Assembly: GCA_002085305.1 (NCBI GenBank)
Contig: NATJ01000054.1
Span: 1 to 6,619, forward strand
Length of the DNA stretch: 6,619 bases
Origin: Epsilonproteobacteria bacterium 4484_65
GTDB lineage: Bacteria; Campylobacterota; Campylobacteria; Campylobacterales; Sulfurovaceae
Reading direction: 5' to 3'
The notes beneath the pieces were generated by a model. That model worked only from the letters and a program-made list of their open reading frames with translations. It ran no database searches and had not been told where the DNA came from. The position numbers and the translations under genes are program-made. Below are positions 1 to 6,495 of the stretch, piece by piece. Position 1 is the stretch's first letter; each line of letters begins with the position of its first letter.

Positions 1-1182
1 ATTTTTTTTCTCTTACCCTTTATCGTACTGGAAGTTGCAAATGCAAAGGTAGTGGAGTGTAATATTGTTACGGGGGGGACAAGAGAGTGTAACCCTTACA
101 GTTCAAGATTGATAAAAGCAAAAGAGGTCAAATATGACAAGGATAGAAAAAAATTAATTGTTACTAAAACACTCCCTGTACCTGAAAAGAAAGCTTCTGT
201 TAAAGTTATTTCGATAGAAGAGATGATCGAGAGATATGTAAAAGTTGAAGACTCTATGCGTTTTCAGGGAAATGAACCTGTACCATCAGAGAAAACAGAA
301 AAAGAAATAATACTTACACGGATCGAAAAGGTCAGACTTGCAAGAAAAAAACTTTTTGATCAAATGAAAAAAGTTAAAGAAGAGAAAGAGGAAAAAAGAC
401 TTGCATCTTTAAAACTTGAGGAAGAAGAAAAGAAAAAAGAGTTAGAGAAAGAAGAAGAAAAGAGACTTGAAAGAATAAAGCTTGCCGAAGAAAAACGTAA
501 AAACCAAGGTTTGTATGTGATTGAAAAAGGTGATAGTTTGAGTACTATTGCTGCAAAATTCGGTATGAAGACAAACGCATTAAGAGAGTTAAATAACCTG
601 GAGAAGAAATCAGCCATTCGGATAGGAAAAAAACTGACTATTCCTTATAACCAAAAAAGGGTTGATGCTATTGCACGTGCAGAGTATATTGTAGAAAAAG
701 GGGACAGCTTCGGTTCAATTGCCAAAGATTTCAATCTTACTTCTAAAGCTATCATAGAACATAATCGCTTAAAAAGAAAGGCTAAGATACGTTTGGGGCA
801 GAAGATACGCTTACCTTTGCCTCATGCACTAAAAAAGAAGAGAAGAAAAACAAAATTGCTCCGACCTATTGGTAAACGAAAACTTCGTGTTACTGCTACA
901 GCTTACAGTTCACATAAAGCACAAACAGATAAAACCCCATTCCTGGCAGCATGGAATAATCGCTTACGCCCAGGAGTAAAGAGTATCGCTGTCTCCAGAG
1001 ATATGCTGACCAGATATGGAATGAAAAACGGTACAAAAGTAAGAATATCAGGATTACCGGGTATTTACAGGGTAAGAGATAAAATGAATAAACGTTATAG
1101 AAAACGAATTGATATTTATATGGGTCTCAATAAAAGGAGAGCATTACGTTGGGGAAGACGTAGTGTTGTGATCTACTGGTAG
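1..1182 (+). CDS. Secreted LysM/3D-domain cell-wall protein, 5' end outside window
   Basis: The reading frame is open from base 1 to the TAG at 1180-1182 (393 residues visible), so the gene starts upstream. The first in-frame start-like codon, GTG at 52, is unlikely to be the true start: residues 1-15 read as the hydrophobic end of a signal peptide (FFLLPFIVLEVANA) with an A-N-A cleavage site before Lys16. In window-residue numbering, a short region with two cysteines (20, 31) is followed by a Lys/Glu-rich probable coiled coil (about 116-169), LysM 1 (about 171-215, starting YVIEKGDSLSTIA), LysM 2 (about 229-272, starting YIVEKGDSFGSIA), a very basic linker, and a 3D domain (about 295-393). 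The 3D domain shows VTATAYSS, aspartates D310, D360 and D371 (RIDIYM), and the terminal WGRRSVVIYW. LysM domains bind peptidoglycan, and 3D domains share the double-psi barrel fold of MltA-type lytic transglycosylases. A periplasmic wall-binding or wall-cleaving role is inferred; enzyme activity is unproven. Confidence 0.9.
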   Translation: MFFLLPFIVLEVANAKVVECNIVTGGTRECNPYSSRLIKAKEVKYDKDRKKLIVTKTLPVPEKKASVKVISIEEMIERYVKVEDSMRFQGNEPVPSEKTEKEIILTRIEKVRLARKKLFDQMKKVKEEKEEKRLASLKLEEEEKKKELEKEEEKRLERIKLAEEKRKNQGLYVIEKGDSLSTIAAKFGMKTNALRELNNLEKKSAIRIGKKLTIPYNQKRVDAIARAEYIVEKGDSFGSIAKDFNLTSKAIIEHNRLKRKAKIRLGQKIRLPLPHALKKKRRKTKLLRPIGKRKLRVTATAYSSHKAQTDKTPFLAAWNNRLRPGVKSIAVSRDMLTRYGMKNGTKVRISGLPGIYRVRDKMNKRYRKRIDIYMGLNKRRALRWGRRSVVIYW

Positions 1183-3120
1183 TTAAAGGGATTCAAAAAT
1201 CTCTAAAACTTCAAGATATCTGTCACTCTTTTCTTCATATGTCTCTTCAAGCAAAGCCAACTCCTCAGTGATAACATTTAACCCTTTTTCCTGATAACAT
1301 TCCGGATCTTGTAAACACGCATTGAGTTGATCCATCTCTTCTTCAAGTGCTTCTATTTCATCAGGTAATTTATCGAAATCCTGTTGTTCTTTGTAGCTGA
1401 GTTTTGTCTGTTTCTTTTCTTTTGGTTTAGCCTCTGATTTAACAGCTTCACTTTTAACTTCTTTTTCTAGGTTGTCAAGTTCTTTCATCTGTTTTTCTAT
1501 TTCAAGATACTCTGTATAAGTTTGGTAGGATTCTTCTACCACACCATTACCTTTAAAAATGAAAAGTTTAGAAGCAATTTTGTCAATGAAATAACGGTCA
1601 TGAGAAACAAAGAGGATCGCTCCGGGGAAGTTAATAAGTTTCTCTTCTAAAATATTAATGGTTTGGATGTCCAGGTCATTGGTAGGTTCATCTAAGATGA
1701 GACAGTCTACTTTCTTTGCCAAAAGTAGGGCAAGTGCCACACGGTTTTTTTCCCCGCCGGAGAGCATACCTACTTTTTTGTCTAAAAACTCTTTAGGGAA
1801 TAGAAAAGATTTAAGATATCCATAGACATGAAAACTTACACCCTGTACATCTATATGATCACCTCCATCCGGACAGAAGGTTTCAATGAGTGTTTTGTTG
1901 TTGTCAAGCATTTCTCTGTGTTGGTCAAAGTAGCCTAATGCAAAGTCACCTTGCTTGATGACACCTGAGTCTGGTTTAATACGTCCCAACATCAGTTTAA
2001 GCAGAGTAGATTTACCAGCACCGTTGATACCTACAATGGCTATCTTGTCTTTTTGTAATATGCGCGTGGTGAGGTTCTCTATGAGTTTTTTGCCAGGTAC
2101 AGAGTAGCTCATATTTTCTATGTCAAAAAGCATTTTTTTACGTGAAACTCCTTCATCACGGTTAAAATGTTTTTTCTCTCGTTCAAGCTCTACCATCATC
2201 TTACGTATAAGCGTAGGGTTATGTTTGGCTTCTTCACGTAGTTCAAAGACACGACGTTTGCGTCCCTGGTTACGTTTTTCTCTGGCTTTCACTCCTTTAC
2301 CTAACCAAGCCTCTTCTTGCTTAAGCAGTCTCAGTAAGTTCTCATGACCCTTTTTCATGGCATGCATACGTGCCTCTTTTTGTTCCAGGTAAGCCATATA
2401 CCCACCTGTGTAACTCACAAGCTCCTGATTATCCACTTCCACAACACGTGTGGCTATGGTATCTATAAAATGTCTGTCATGCGAGATGAAAAGGAGGGTG
2501 AAATTTTCTTTGAGTAAGATCTCTTCTAAAAACTCTACCATATATACATCAAGGTGGTTGGTGGGCTCATCAAGTAAAAGTACATCAGGTTTTTTAAGTA
2601 TGAGAGATGCCAAAGCGACACGGCGCTGTTCGCCTCCGGAAAGAGAGACTACAGGACGATTCTCATACTCTTTGAGCTTAAACTCTTGCATGACGCGTTC
2701 TATCTTATCATCAAGGTTCCATGCATTATGATGGTCTAAAAAAGAAGTAACCCTATCGAGTTTTTTAAGTAGTTCCTGATTTTCAAAGTTCTCTGCCACT
2801 TTAAGACTAAGTATATCATACTCATCTTTGGCTTCTTTTAGTTCTGTAAGTTCATTTAGTATGGCTTCCCGTACTGACAGACCTGGATCAAAGTGAGGTT
2901 GCTGGGAGAGCATTTCTATGTGAATAGCAGAGTTTACAACTCTTTTACCTTCAGTTGGTTCCTCTTCACCTATGATGATCTTCATCAGAGTAGATTTACC
3001 GCAACCATTTTGCCCCACTATGGTCACTCTCTCGCCCTCATTAAGATGAAAGTCAACATCATTCAGTAACAGTTTTATATCATATTGTTTCTTGATATTG
3101 AAAAGGTCTATGAGTGCCAC
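1183..3120 (-). CDS. uup: ABC-F family ATPase, Uup type
   Basis: This 645-residue soluble protein has two ABC cassettes and no membrane segments. Cassette 1 has Walker A GQNGCGKST (36-44), signature LSGGEQRR (160-167), Walker B with DEPTNHLD (184-191) and a SHDRHFID switch. A charged inter-domain linker spans about 240-330. Cassette 2 has Walker A GINGAGKST (364-372), signature LSGGEKNR (453-460), DEPTNDLD (477-484) and SHDRYFID. The DEPTNDLD form in cassette 2 and the Lys/Glu-rich C-terminal coiled coil (about 570-645, starting TKLSYKEQQDFDKLP) match Uup rather than EttA or antibiotic-protection ABC-F proteins. Family knowledge places Uup at the ribosome and in tolerance of replication or recombination problems; the exact role here is inferred. 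The start is GTG, supported by an AAGGA site six bases upstream and by the absence of an in-frame ATG, GTG or TTG in the preceding 60 bases. Its stop abuts the convergent gene. Confidence 0.93.
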   Translation of the reverse strand: MALIDLFNIKKQYDIKLLLNDVDFHLNEGERVTIVGQNGCGKSTLMKIIIGEEEPTEGKRVVNSAIHIEMLSQQPHFDPGLSVREAILNELTELKEAKDEYDILSLKVAENFENQELLKKLDRVTSFLDHHNAWNLDDKIERVMQEFKLKEYENRPVVSLSGGEQRRVALASLILKKPDVLLLDEPTNHLDVYMVEFLEEILLKENFTLLFISHDRHFIDTIATRVVEVDNQELVSYTGGYMAYLEQKEARMHAMKKGHENLLRLLKQEEAWLGKGVKAREKRNQGRKRRVFELREEAKHNPTLIRKMMVELEREKKHFNRDEGVSRKKMLFDIENMSYSVPGKKLIENLTTRILQKDKIAIVGINGAGKSTLLKLMLGRIKPDSGVIKQGDFALGYFDQHREMLDNNKTLIETFCPDGGDHIDVQGVSFHVYGYLKSFLFPKEFLDKKVGMLSGGEKNRVALALLLAKKVDCLILDEPTNDLDIQTINILEEKLINFPGAILFVSHDRYFIDKIASKLFIFKGNGVVEESYQTYTEYLEIEKQMKELDNLEKEVKSEAVKSEAKPKEKKQTKLSYKEQQDFDKLPDEIEALEEEMDQLNACLQDPECYQEKGLNVITEELALLEETYEEKSDRYLEVLEIFESL

Positions 3121-3126
3121 GATGAG

Positions 3127-3131
3127 TCCTT
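3127..3131 (-). promoter_or_regulatory. Ribosome binding site fixing the GTG start of uup
   Basis: On the minus strand AAGGA lies six bases before the GTG at 3120-3118. This spacing is good, and no competing in-frame start is present upstream, so the site decides for the GTG start. Confidence 0.65.
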
Positions 3132-3148
3132 GGAGGTAAATTTTCGCA

Positions 3149-3157
3149 ATTATAGCA
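3149..3157 (-). promoter_or_regulatory. Extended -10 promoter element for uup
   Basis: The minus strand reads TGCTATAAT here, a perfect extended -10 (TGn followed by TATAAT). It lies about 28 bases before the GTG start, implying a leader of roughly 20 nt. There is no good TTGACA-like -35 at 16-18 bases upstream (GCCTTA at 17), which is compatible with an extended -10 promoter and with the weak -35 conservation of Campylobacterota sigma-70 promoters. Confidence 0.55.
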
Positions 3158-3186
3158 AATTGAGTGGGATTTAAGGCTTGATAAGG

Positions 3187-3192
3187 TATATT
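3187..3192 (+). promoter_or_regulatory. Possible -10 element for the M48 protease gene
   Basis: TATATT lies 22 bases before the ATG at 3215, inside the 94-base divergent region. No convincing -35 accompanies it: TTGAGT at 3160-3165 is 21 bases away, which is too far. A promoter is expected here because the upstream gene points the other way, but this particular assignment is weak. The likely ribosome site is AAGAAG at 3205-3210. Confidence 0.3.
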
Positions 3193-3214
3193 CCAAATAA
3201 AAAAAAGAAGACCT

Positions 3215-4498
3215 ATGTTAGAAATAATACTTGCCCTTTATTCCCTTTATACTTTTATGAGACTTTATATCTCTTTCATGCAGATAGGATACATTAATGA
3301 TGAAAAACGAAAAGACCCTGTTTTAATGCCAGCAGGTAAATATATGGTAGCAGCAAACTACGCTGTAGCAAAAGAGAAACTCTCTTTGGTTGAAACATTT
3401 GTTGATTATCTTATGTTTGTGTGGTGGGTATTGGCAGGGTTTGCATTTCTTGCTTCTGTTGTACAGGTAGAAGGTGCCATTATGCAAGCAGTACTCTTTT
3501 TGTTTGGTTTCATCGCTGTAAATTATGTAGTAGGGCTACCTTTCCAACTCTATCAGACATTTAAGATAGATGAAGATTTTGGGTTCAATAAAATGACAGC
3601 CAAAATGTTCATACTTGATGCACTAAAATCGGCAGCGCTATTTATTGTACTTGGTGGTGCTATATTTGCAGTTCTTGCCTGGATCATCAGTAAGTATGAG
3701 ATGTGGTGGTTATGGGGGTTTGTACTCATGTTTGCTATAGCTGTCATGGCAAATGTGTTAATGCCATTTTTCATGAGTCTTTTCAACAAGTTCTCACCTT
3801 TGGATGAAGGTGAACTTAGGGATGCCATCACTAAACTTATGGAGCAGGCAGGGCTAAAAAGTGATGGTATTTTTGTGATGGATGCCAGTAAACGTGACAG
3901 TCGTCTTAATGCATTTTTTGGTGGTCTTGGTAAGAGTAAAAGGGTTGTACTTTTCGATACGCTTATTGAAAAACTTAATAAGAAAGAACTTTTAGCGGTT
4001 CTTGGACATGAATTGGGACACTTCTCACATGGTGATATTTGGAAAAATATCGCATTAATGGGGCTTTTACTTTTTATCTCCTTTTACCTTTTTGGACATT
4101 TGCCTGATGAACTGTTTACACAGATGGGTGTGATACCTGAAGCGGGTGTGCAGATAGCTGTATTGATGCTATTACTTCCTTTAGTGAGTTTCGTCTTTAC
4201 GCCATTTATGTCTTATGTAAGCCGTCACAATGAGTATGCAGCAGATGAATTTGGTTCAGAAATGGCAGGTAAAGAGAACTTGGTTTCTGCTCTTATGAAA
4301 CTCATCACTGAAAACAAAGCCTTTCCAAAGTCACATCCTTTGGTTATCTTCTTTTACTATACGCACCCACCAGTATTAGAGAGACTCAAAGAGTTGGGTT
4401 ATGATGCAAGTAATGTTGTTATAGCTGAAGAAGAAAAAATTGAAGAAACTGCTTTACCAAGTGATGGTATTTTTGCGTATATGGATGAGAAGCGTTAA
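3215..4498 (+). CDS. M48 family zinc metalloprotease, Ste24/CAAX-protease-like integral membrane protein
   Basis: This 427-residue polytopic membrane protease has hydrophobic segments at about 3-21, 63-83, 88-108, 136-157, 165-187, 278-296 and 312-333. The zinc site is HELGH (265-269, within VLGHELGHFSHGD), with the third ligand probably E340 in RHNEYAADEFG. The later THPP (383-386) is also typical of Ste24-type members. The N-terminal multi-spanning part distinguishes it from the shorter HtpX. Eukaryotic Ste24 trims prenylated proteins; bacterial members are generally thought to act in membrane-protein quality control, so that role is inferred here. The ATG start begins a natural hydrophobic N-terminus. 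The gene is divergent from uup and lies upstream of prmC on the same strand, with a hairpin just after its stop. An odd point is that SDGIF is repeated at 216-220 and 416-420, encoded by an identical 17-base sequence. Confidence 0.9.
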   Translation: MLEIILALYSLYTFMRLYISFMQIGYINDEKRKDPVLMPAGKYMVAANYAVAKEKLSLVETFVDYLMFVWWVLAGFAFLASVVQVEGAIMQAVLFLFGFIAVNYVVGLPFQLYQTFKIDEDFGFNKMTAKMFILDALKSAALFIVLGGAIFAVLAWIISKYEMWWLWGFVLMFAIAVMANVLMPFFMSLFNKFSPLDEGELRDAITKLMEQAGLKSDGIFVMDASKRDSRLNAFFGGLGKSKRVVLFDTLIEKLNKKELLAVLGHELGHFSHGDIWKNIALMGLLLFISFYLFGHLPDELFTQMGVIPEAGVQIAVLMLLLPLVSFVFTPFMSYVSRHNEYAADEFGSEMAGKENLVSALMKLITENKAFPKSHPLVIFFYYTHPPVLERLKELGYDASNVVIAEEEKIEETALPSDGIFAYMDEKR

Positions 4499-4524
4499 AA
4501 GATGGTGAATAGTTTCACGATCTT
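4499..4524 (+). other. Imperfect hairpin between the M48 gene and prmC
   Basis: Starting directly after the M48 stop codon, AAGATGGTGAA (4499-4509) can pair with TTCACGATCTT (4514-4524) around a TAGT loop. This gives ten Watson-Crick pairs interrupted by one G-G mismatch. No T-run follows on the plus strand, so it is a poor intrinsic terminator. An mRNA processing or stabilising stem, or chance, are the alternatives. Confidence 0.4.
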
Positions 4525-4535
4525 AACTTCGGAAC

Positions 4536-4571
4536 CGGAGTGGTCGGAATGAACGGAGTGAGTGGAGCCAT
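4536..4571 (+). repeat. Degenerate 9-nt tandem array at the prmC start
   Basis: Four adjacent 9-base units can be read: CGGAGTGGT, CGGAATGAA, CGGAGTGAG and the more diverged TGGAGCCAT. Because the unit is a multiple of three, the array stays in the prmC frame. The first three units each carry a Shine-Dalgarno-like GGAG or GGAA overlapping a potential start codon (GTG 4540, ATG 4549, GTG 4558), and the last unit runs into ATG 4570. Confidence 0.5.
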
Positions 4572-5397
4572 GAAGGCAATGACCATTAAAGAAGGATTAT
4601 TTTGGGCAAGAGAAGCACTTCATAAGGCGTGTGAACGACCACAGTTTGAAGCAGAGTTACTTTTGGCTTATCATTTAAAAAAAGAGCGTACTTATTTGTT
4701 CATACATGAAAATGAGAGTTTTGAAAGCGTTAAAGAGTTCAAGAAGCTTATCCAAAGAAGAGCTGCAAATGAACCCTATGAATACATCGTAGGGTCTGCC
4801 AGTTTTTATGATATTCATTTAGAGGTAGAAGAGGGTGTATTGATCCCCCGTCCTGAGACGGAGATACTTATTGATTTGGTTTCCGAGATCATCAAAAAAG
4901 AGAATATCACACGTATTGCTGAGATAGGGGTGGGTACGGGAGCTATTTCTGTGGTATTGGCTCGAAAGTTTCCTGAGCTTCGTATCATCGCTACAGATAT
5001 TTGTGATACGCCATTAAAGGTGGCAGGAAAAAATATTGATACTTTTGGTTTGAATGCACAGATAGAGCTTCGTAAATCTAATCTTATAGATGAAGTTCCT
5101 GAAGTGTTGGAACTTGTGGTATCCAATCCTCCTTATATTGCAGAGGATTTTTTACTTGAATCAAATGTTGTGGATTATGAACCAAAAGAGGCACTCTTTG
5201 GTGGTAACGTAGGGGATGAACTGCTTAAACAAATCATCTTGGATGTTAAAGCTAGAGGTATCAAGTATCTTGCCTGTGAAATGGGATATGATCAAAAAGA
5301 ACCTTTGCAGGAATTTGTTAATGAAATTGATGTAAAATCCATCAGATTTTATAAAGATTTAGCAGGATTTGACAGAGGGTTTGTCATTGAATTTTAA
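4570..5397 (+). CDS. prmC: Peptide chain release factor N5-glutamine methyltransferase
   Basis: PrmC (HemK) methylates the glutamine of the GGQ motif in release factors RF1 and RF2 using S-adenosylmethionine, in the cytoplasm. Counting from ATG 4570 (275 residues), there is a helical N-terminal substrate-binding region (about 1-75), a linker with IPRPETE (about 92-98), SAM motif I as EIGVGTGAIS (about 118-127), the catalytic NPPY (186-189) that holds the target amide, and the C-terminal KDLAGFDRGFVIEF expected of the family. The start is ambiguous: the frame is open from GTG 4540, with further in-frame starts at ATG 4549, ATG 4570 and ATG 4579. Similarity to the family N-terminus begins at MTIKEGL (4579). 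ATG 4570 was chosen as a compromise just outside the tandem array; ATG 4549 has the best-spaced GGAG (eight bases). It probably shares a transcript with the M48 gene, 71 bases upstream. Confidence 0.92.
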   Translation: MKAMTIKEGLFWAREALHKACERPQFEAELLLAYHLKKERTYLFIHENESFESVKEFKKLIQRRAANEPYEYIVGSASFYDIHLEVEEGVLIPRPETEILIDLVSEIIKKENITRIAEIGVGTGAISVVLARKFPELRIIATDICDTPLKVAGKNIDTFGLNAQIELRKSNLIDEVPEVLELVVSNPPYIAEDFLLESNVVDYEPKEALFGGNVGDELLKQIILDVKARGIKYLACEMGYDQKEPLQEFVNEIDVKSIRFYKDLAGFDRGFVIEF

Positions 5398-5402
5398 GGA
5401 GG

Positions 5403-5494
5403 TGGAGACTTTAGTCCCACTCACAGTTATAACTTCTTGGAAGTTTTGTATAATTTAATTATGATTTGAACTTTTGGTGGGACTGAAGTCCCCA
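5403..5494. repeat. Paired inverted palindromic repeats (REP/BIME-like element)
   Basis: Two 18-base arms, 5403-5420 and 5477-5494, are inverted copies matching at 16 of 18 positions. The right arm reads GTGGGACTGAAGTCCCCA. Each arm is itself a palindrome: GGGACT-GA-AGTCCC on the right, perfect over six pairs, and GAGACT-TT-AGTCCC on the left, with one mismatch. The 56-base spacer is AT-rich and holds a further small hairpin, AACTTC-TTG-GAAGTT (5431-5445). The layout is that of a bacterial interspersed mosaic element made from two REP-type units. Such GGGACT/AGTCCC palindromes are, in my recollection, dispersed in many genomes and sometimes tied to RAYT (TnpA-REP) transposases; none is encoded here. 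Neither arm is followed by a T-run, so simple termination is unlikely. Confidence 0.6.
5449..5454 (+). promoter_or_regulatory. Possible -10 element inside the palindrome-pair spacer
   Basis: A perfect TATAAT, directly preceded by TTTTG, sits 73 bases before the DUF4149 start. The hexamer 17 bases upstream (GTTATA) is a poor -35. If used, the right palindrome arm would lie in the 5' leader of the downstream operon. The region is very AT-rich, so a chance match is quite possible. Confidence 0.3.
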
Positions 5495-5512
5495 ATTCCA
5501 GAAGCATAGAAT

Positions 5513-5518
5513 AAAGGA
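5513..5518 (+). promoter_or_regulatory. Ribosome binding site of the DUF4149 gene
   Basis: AAAGGA lies eight bases before the ATG at 5527. It is the clearest Shine-Dalgarno sequence of the 3' gene cluster and fixes that start. Confidence 0.6.
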
Positions 5519-5526
5519 AAATAAAA

Positions 5527-6006
5527 ATGAATAAATATTTTAAAATAACAACGATAGCCTATCTTGTACTATTGGGTGCAGTACTCGGTGCAGGACTTTT
5601 TGCAGGTATTGTCGTTGCCCCTGTGACATTTCATACAGAGACATGGTTGGGGTCTGAAGTTTTGAGTCATTATCAGGAAGGACTCATCATGACAGAAAAC
5701 TTTATAAGACTCTCGTATCTGGTGAATGTTGTACTTGTTGCTGTAGCACTTTATGAGGGATATAAGTACAAAAAGTTTGAGAGAGATACCATTACCAAAG
5801 TAGCTACTTTTTTTGTCATTGCTACAGGGTTGCTTTTTTCACAGTACTACATCCCCGATATACTTACTATGCAAATGGCGGGTGAAGCGATGACACAGAG
5901 TGAAGCGTTTATCAATACCCATAAGGGCAGTGAGATCAACTTTAAGATCTTCTCTGCGGCACTTTTGGTACTTATGGTACGTAATATGCAAAAGGCATGC
6001 AAATAG
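5527..6006 (+). CDS. DUF4149-type small integral membrane protein
   Basis: This 159-residue protein has about four membrane segments: 11-32 (AYLVLLGAVLGAGLFAG...), 62-78, 91-108 and 140-152. A polar loop lies between the third and fourth. Length, helix pattern and the late HKGSEINFKIF segment before the last helix resemble the DUF4149/TMEM205-like family, whose function is not established. There is no catalytic motif or cysteine cluster (one cysteine, C158) that would suggest a reaction. It is the first gene after the palindrome element, with a good ribosome site. Its TAG stop is followed with no gap by the ATG of the glycosylase gene, indicating one operon. Family assignment is from pattern recognition and moderately sure; a plain hypothetical membrane protein is the fallback. 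Confidence 0.75.
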   Translation: MNKYFKITTIAYLVLLGAVLGAGLFAGIVVAPVTFHTETWLGSEVLSHYQEGLIMTENFIRLSYLVNVVLVAVALYEGYKYKKFERDTITKVATFFVIATGLLFSQYYIPDILTMQMAGEAMTQSEAFINTHKGSEINFKIFSAALLVLMVRNMQKACK

Positions 6007-6495
6007 ATGAGTGGTGAGCCATTGGAACATCCATTTAAGCCTATTGTTTTTAAAGATACTGAGATCTTAATACTTGGTTCTTTCCCCAGTATAAAATCTT
6101 TTGAAAAAAACTTCTACTATGCACACCCACGTAACCAATTTTGGAAGATCCTTCATGCTGTAACCAGTTATCCTGTAAATAACCGTGATCAAAAAATCTG
6201 GTTACTCAAAGAGTGTAAGTTTGGGCTTTGGGATATGATAAAAAGCTGTCAGCGTGATAACTCTCTTGACAGTTCATTAGAAGATGAAGTAGTGAATGAC
6301 CTTACCTCTTTTTTGGAAGAACATCCCAGCATCAAAAAACTAGCATTTACAGGCAAAAAATCAGAAGCACTTTTTAAACTACACTTTTCTCATCTTGAGA
6401 TAGAGACAGTTTATTTACCCTCTCCATCAGCAGCTTATGCTAAAATGAAGTTTGAAGAAAAATGTACGCAGTATAAAGAGAGGCTAGGTGTGTAA
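6007..6495 (+). CDS. DNA-deoxyinosine glycosylase (hypoxanthine-DNA glycosylase, UDG superfamily)
   Basis: This 162-residue cytoplasmic protein fits the hypoxanthine-DNA glycosylase branch of the uracil-DNA glycosylase superfamily, which removes hypoxanthine formed by adenine deamination and so starts base excision repair. Visible motifs are [11 protein letters not shown] (21-31), [10 protein letters not shown] (37-46) with the family's key asparagine probably N43, [11 protein letters not shown] followed by NSLDSSL (73-91), a FTGKK strand end (114-118), and LPSPSAAYA (137-145), equivalent to the LPSTSPANA-like motif of relatives. The second proline of that motif is Ala here, a mild deviation. 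Length is normal for the family. The ATG directly follows the upstream stop, with AAAAGG at 5990-5995 as a distant ribosome site, so translation is probably coupled. The stop overlaps the apaH start by one base. Confidence 0.85.
   Translation: MSGEPLEHPFKPIVFKDTEILILGSFPSIKSFEKNFYYAHPRNQFWKILHAVTSYPVNNRDQKIWLLKECKFGLWDMIKSCQRDNSLDSSLEDEVVNDLTSFLEEHPSIKKLAFTGKKSEALFKLHFSHLEIETVYLPSPSAAYAKMKFEEKCTQYKERLGV

Noticed and set aside
52..54. GTG 52 as the start of the first gene
   Set aside because: The frame is open to base 1 and the preceding 17 codons encode the end of a signal peptide with an A-N-A cleavage site; no ribosome site precedes the GTG.
360..617. 85-residue minus-strand frame rich in Ser and Phe
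   Set aside because: It is the antisense of the Lys/Glu-rich coiled coil and LysM region; its composition is the expected complement of AAA/GAA codons and no domain is recognisable.
2120..2731. Two plus-strand frames (2120-2347 and 2450-2731) inside uup
   Set aside because: They lie antisense to highly conserved ABC-F motifs, have no ribosome sites and encode nothing recognisable.
3553..3831. 92-residue minus-strand frame within the M48 gene
   Set aside because: It is antisense to membrane-spanning and conserved coding sequence, with no supporting motif.
4815..5126. 103-residue minus-strand frame within prmC
   Set aside because: It is antisense to the SAM-binding core of PrmC; its Ser/Thr/Ile-rich composition is an artefact of the opposite strand.
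5401..5423. Left palindrome arm as the intrinsic terminator of prmC
   Set aside because: The stem has only a two-base loop, one mismatch and no following T-run on either strand.
5839..6030. 63-residue minus-strand frame across the DUF4149/glycosylase junction
   Set aside because: It runs antisense across two convincing coding regions and has no recognisable features.
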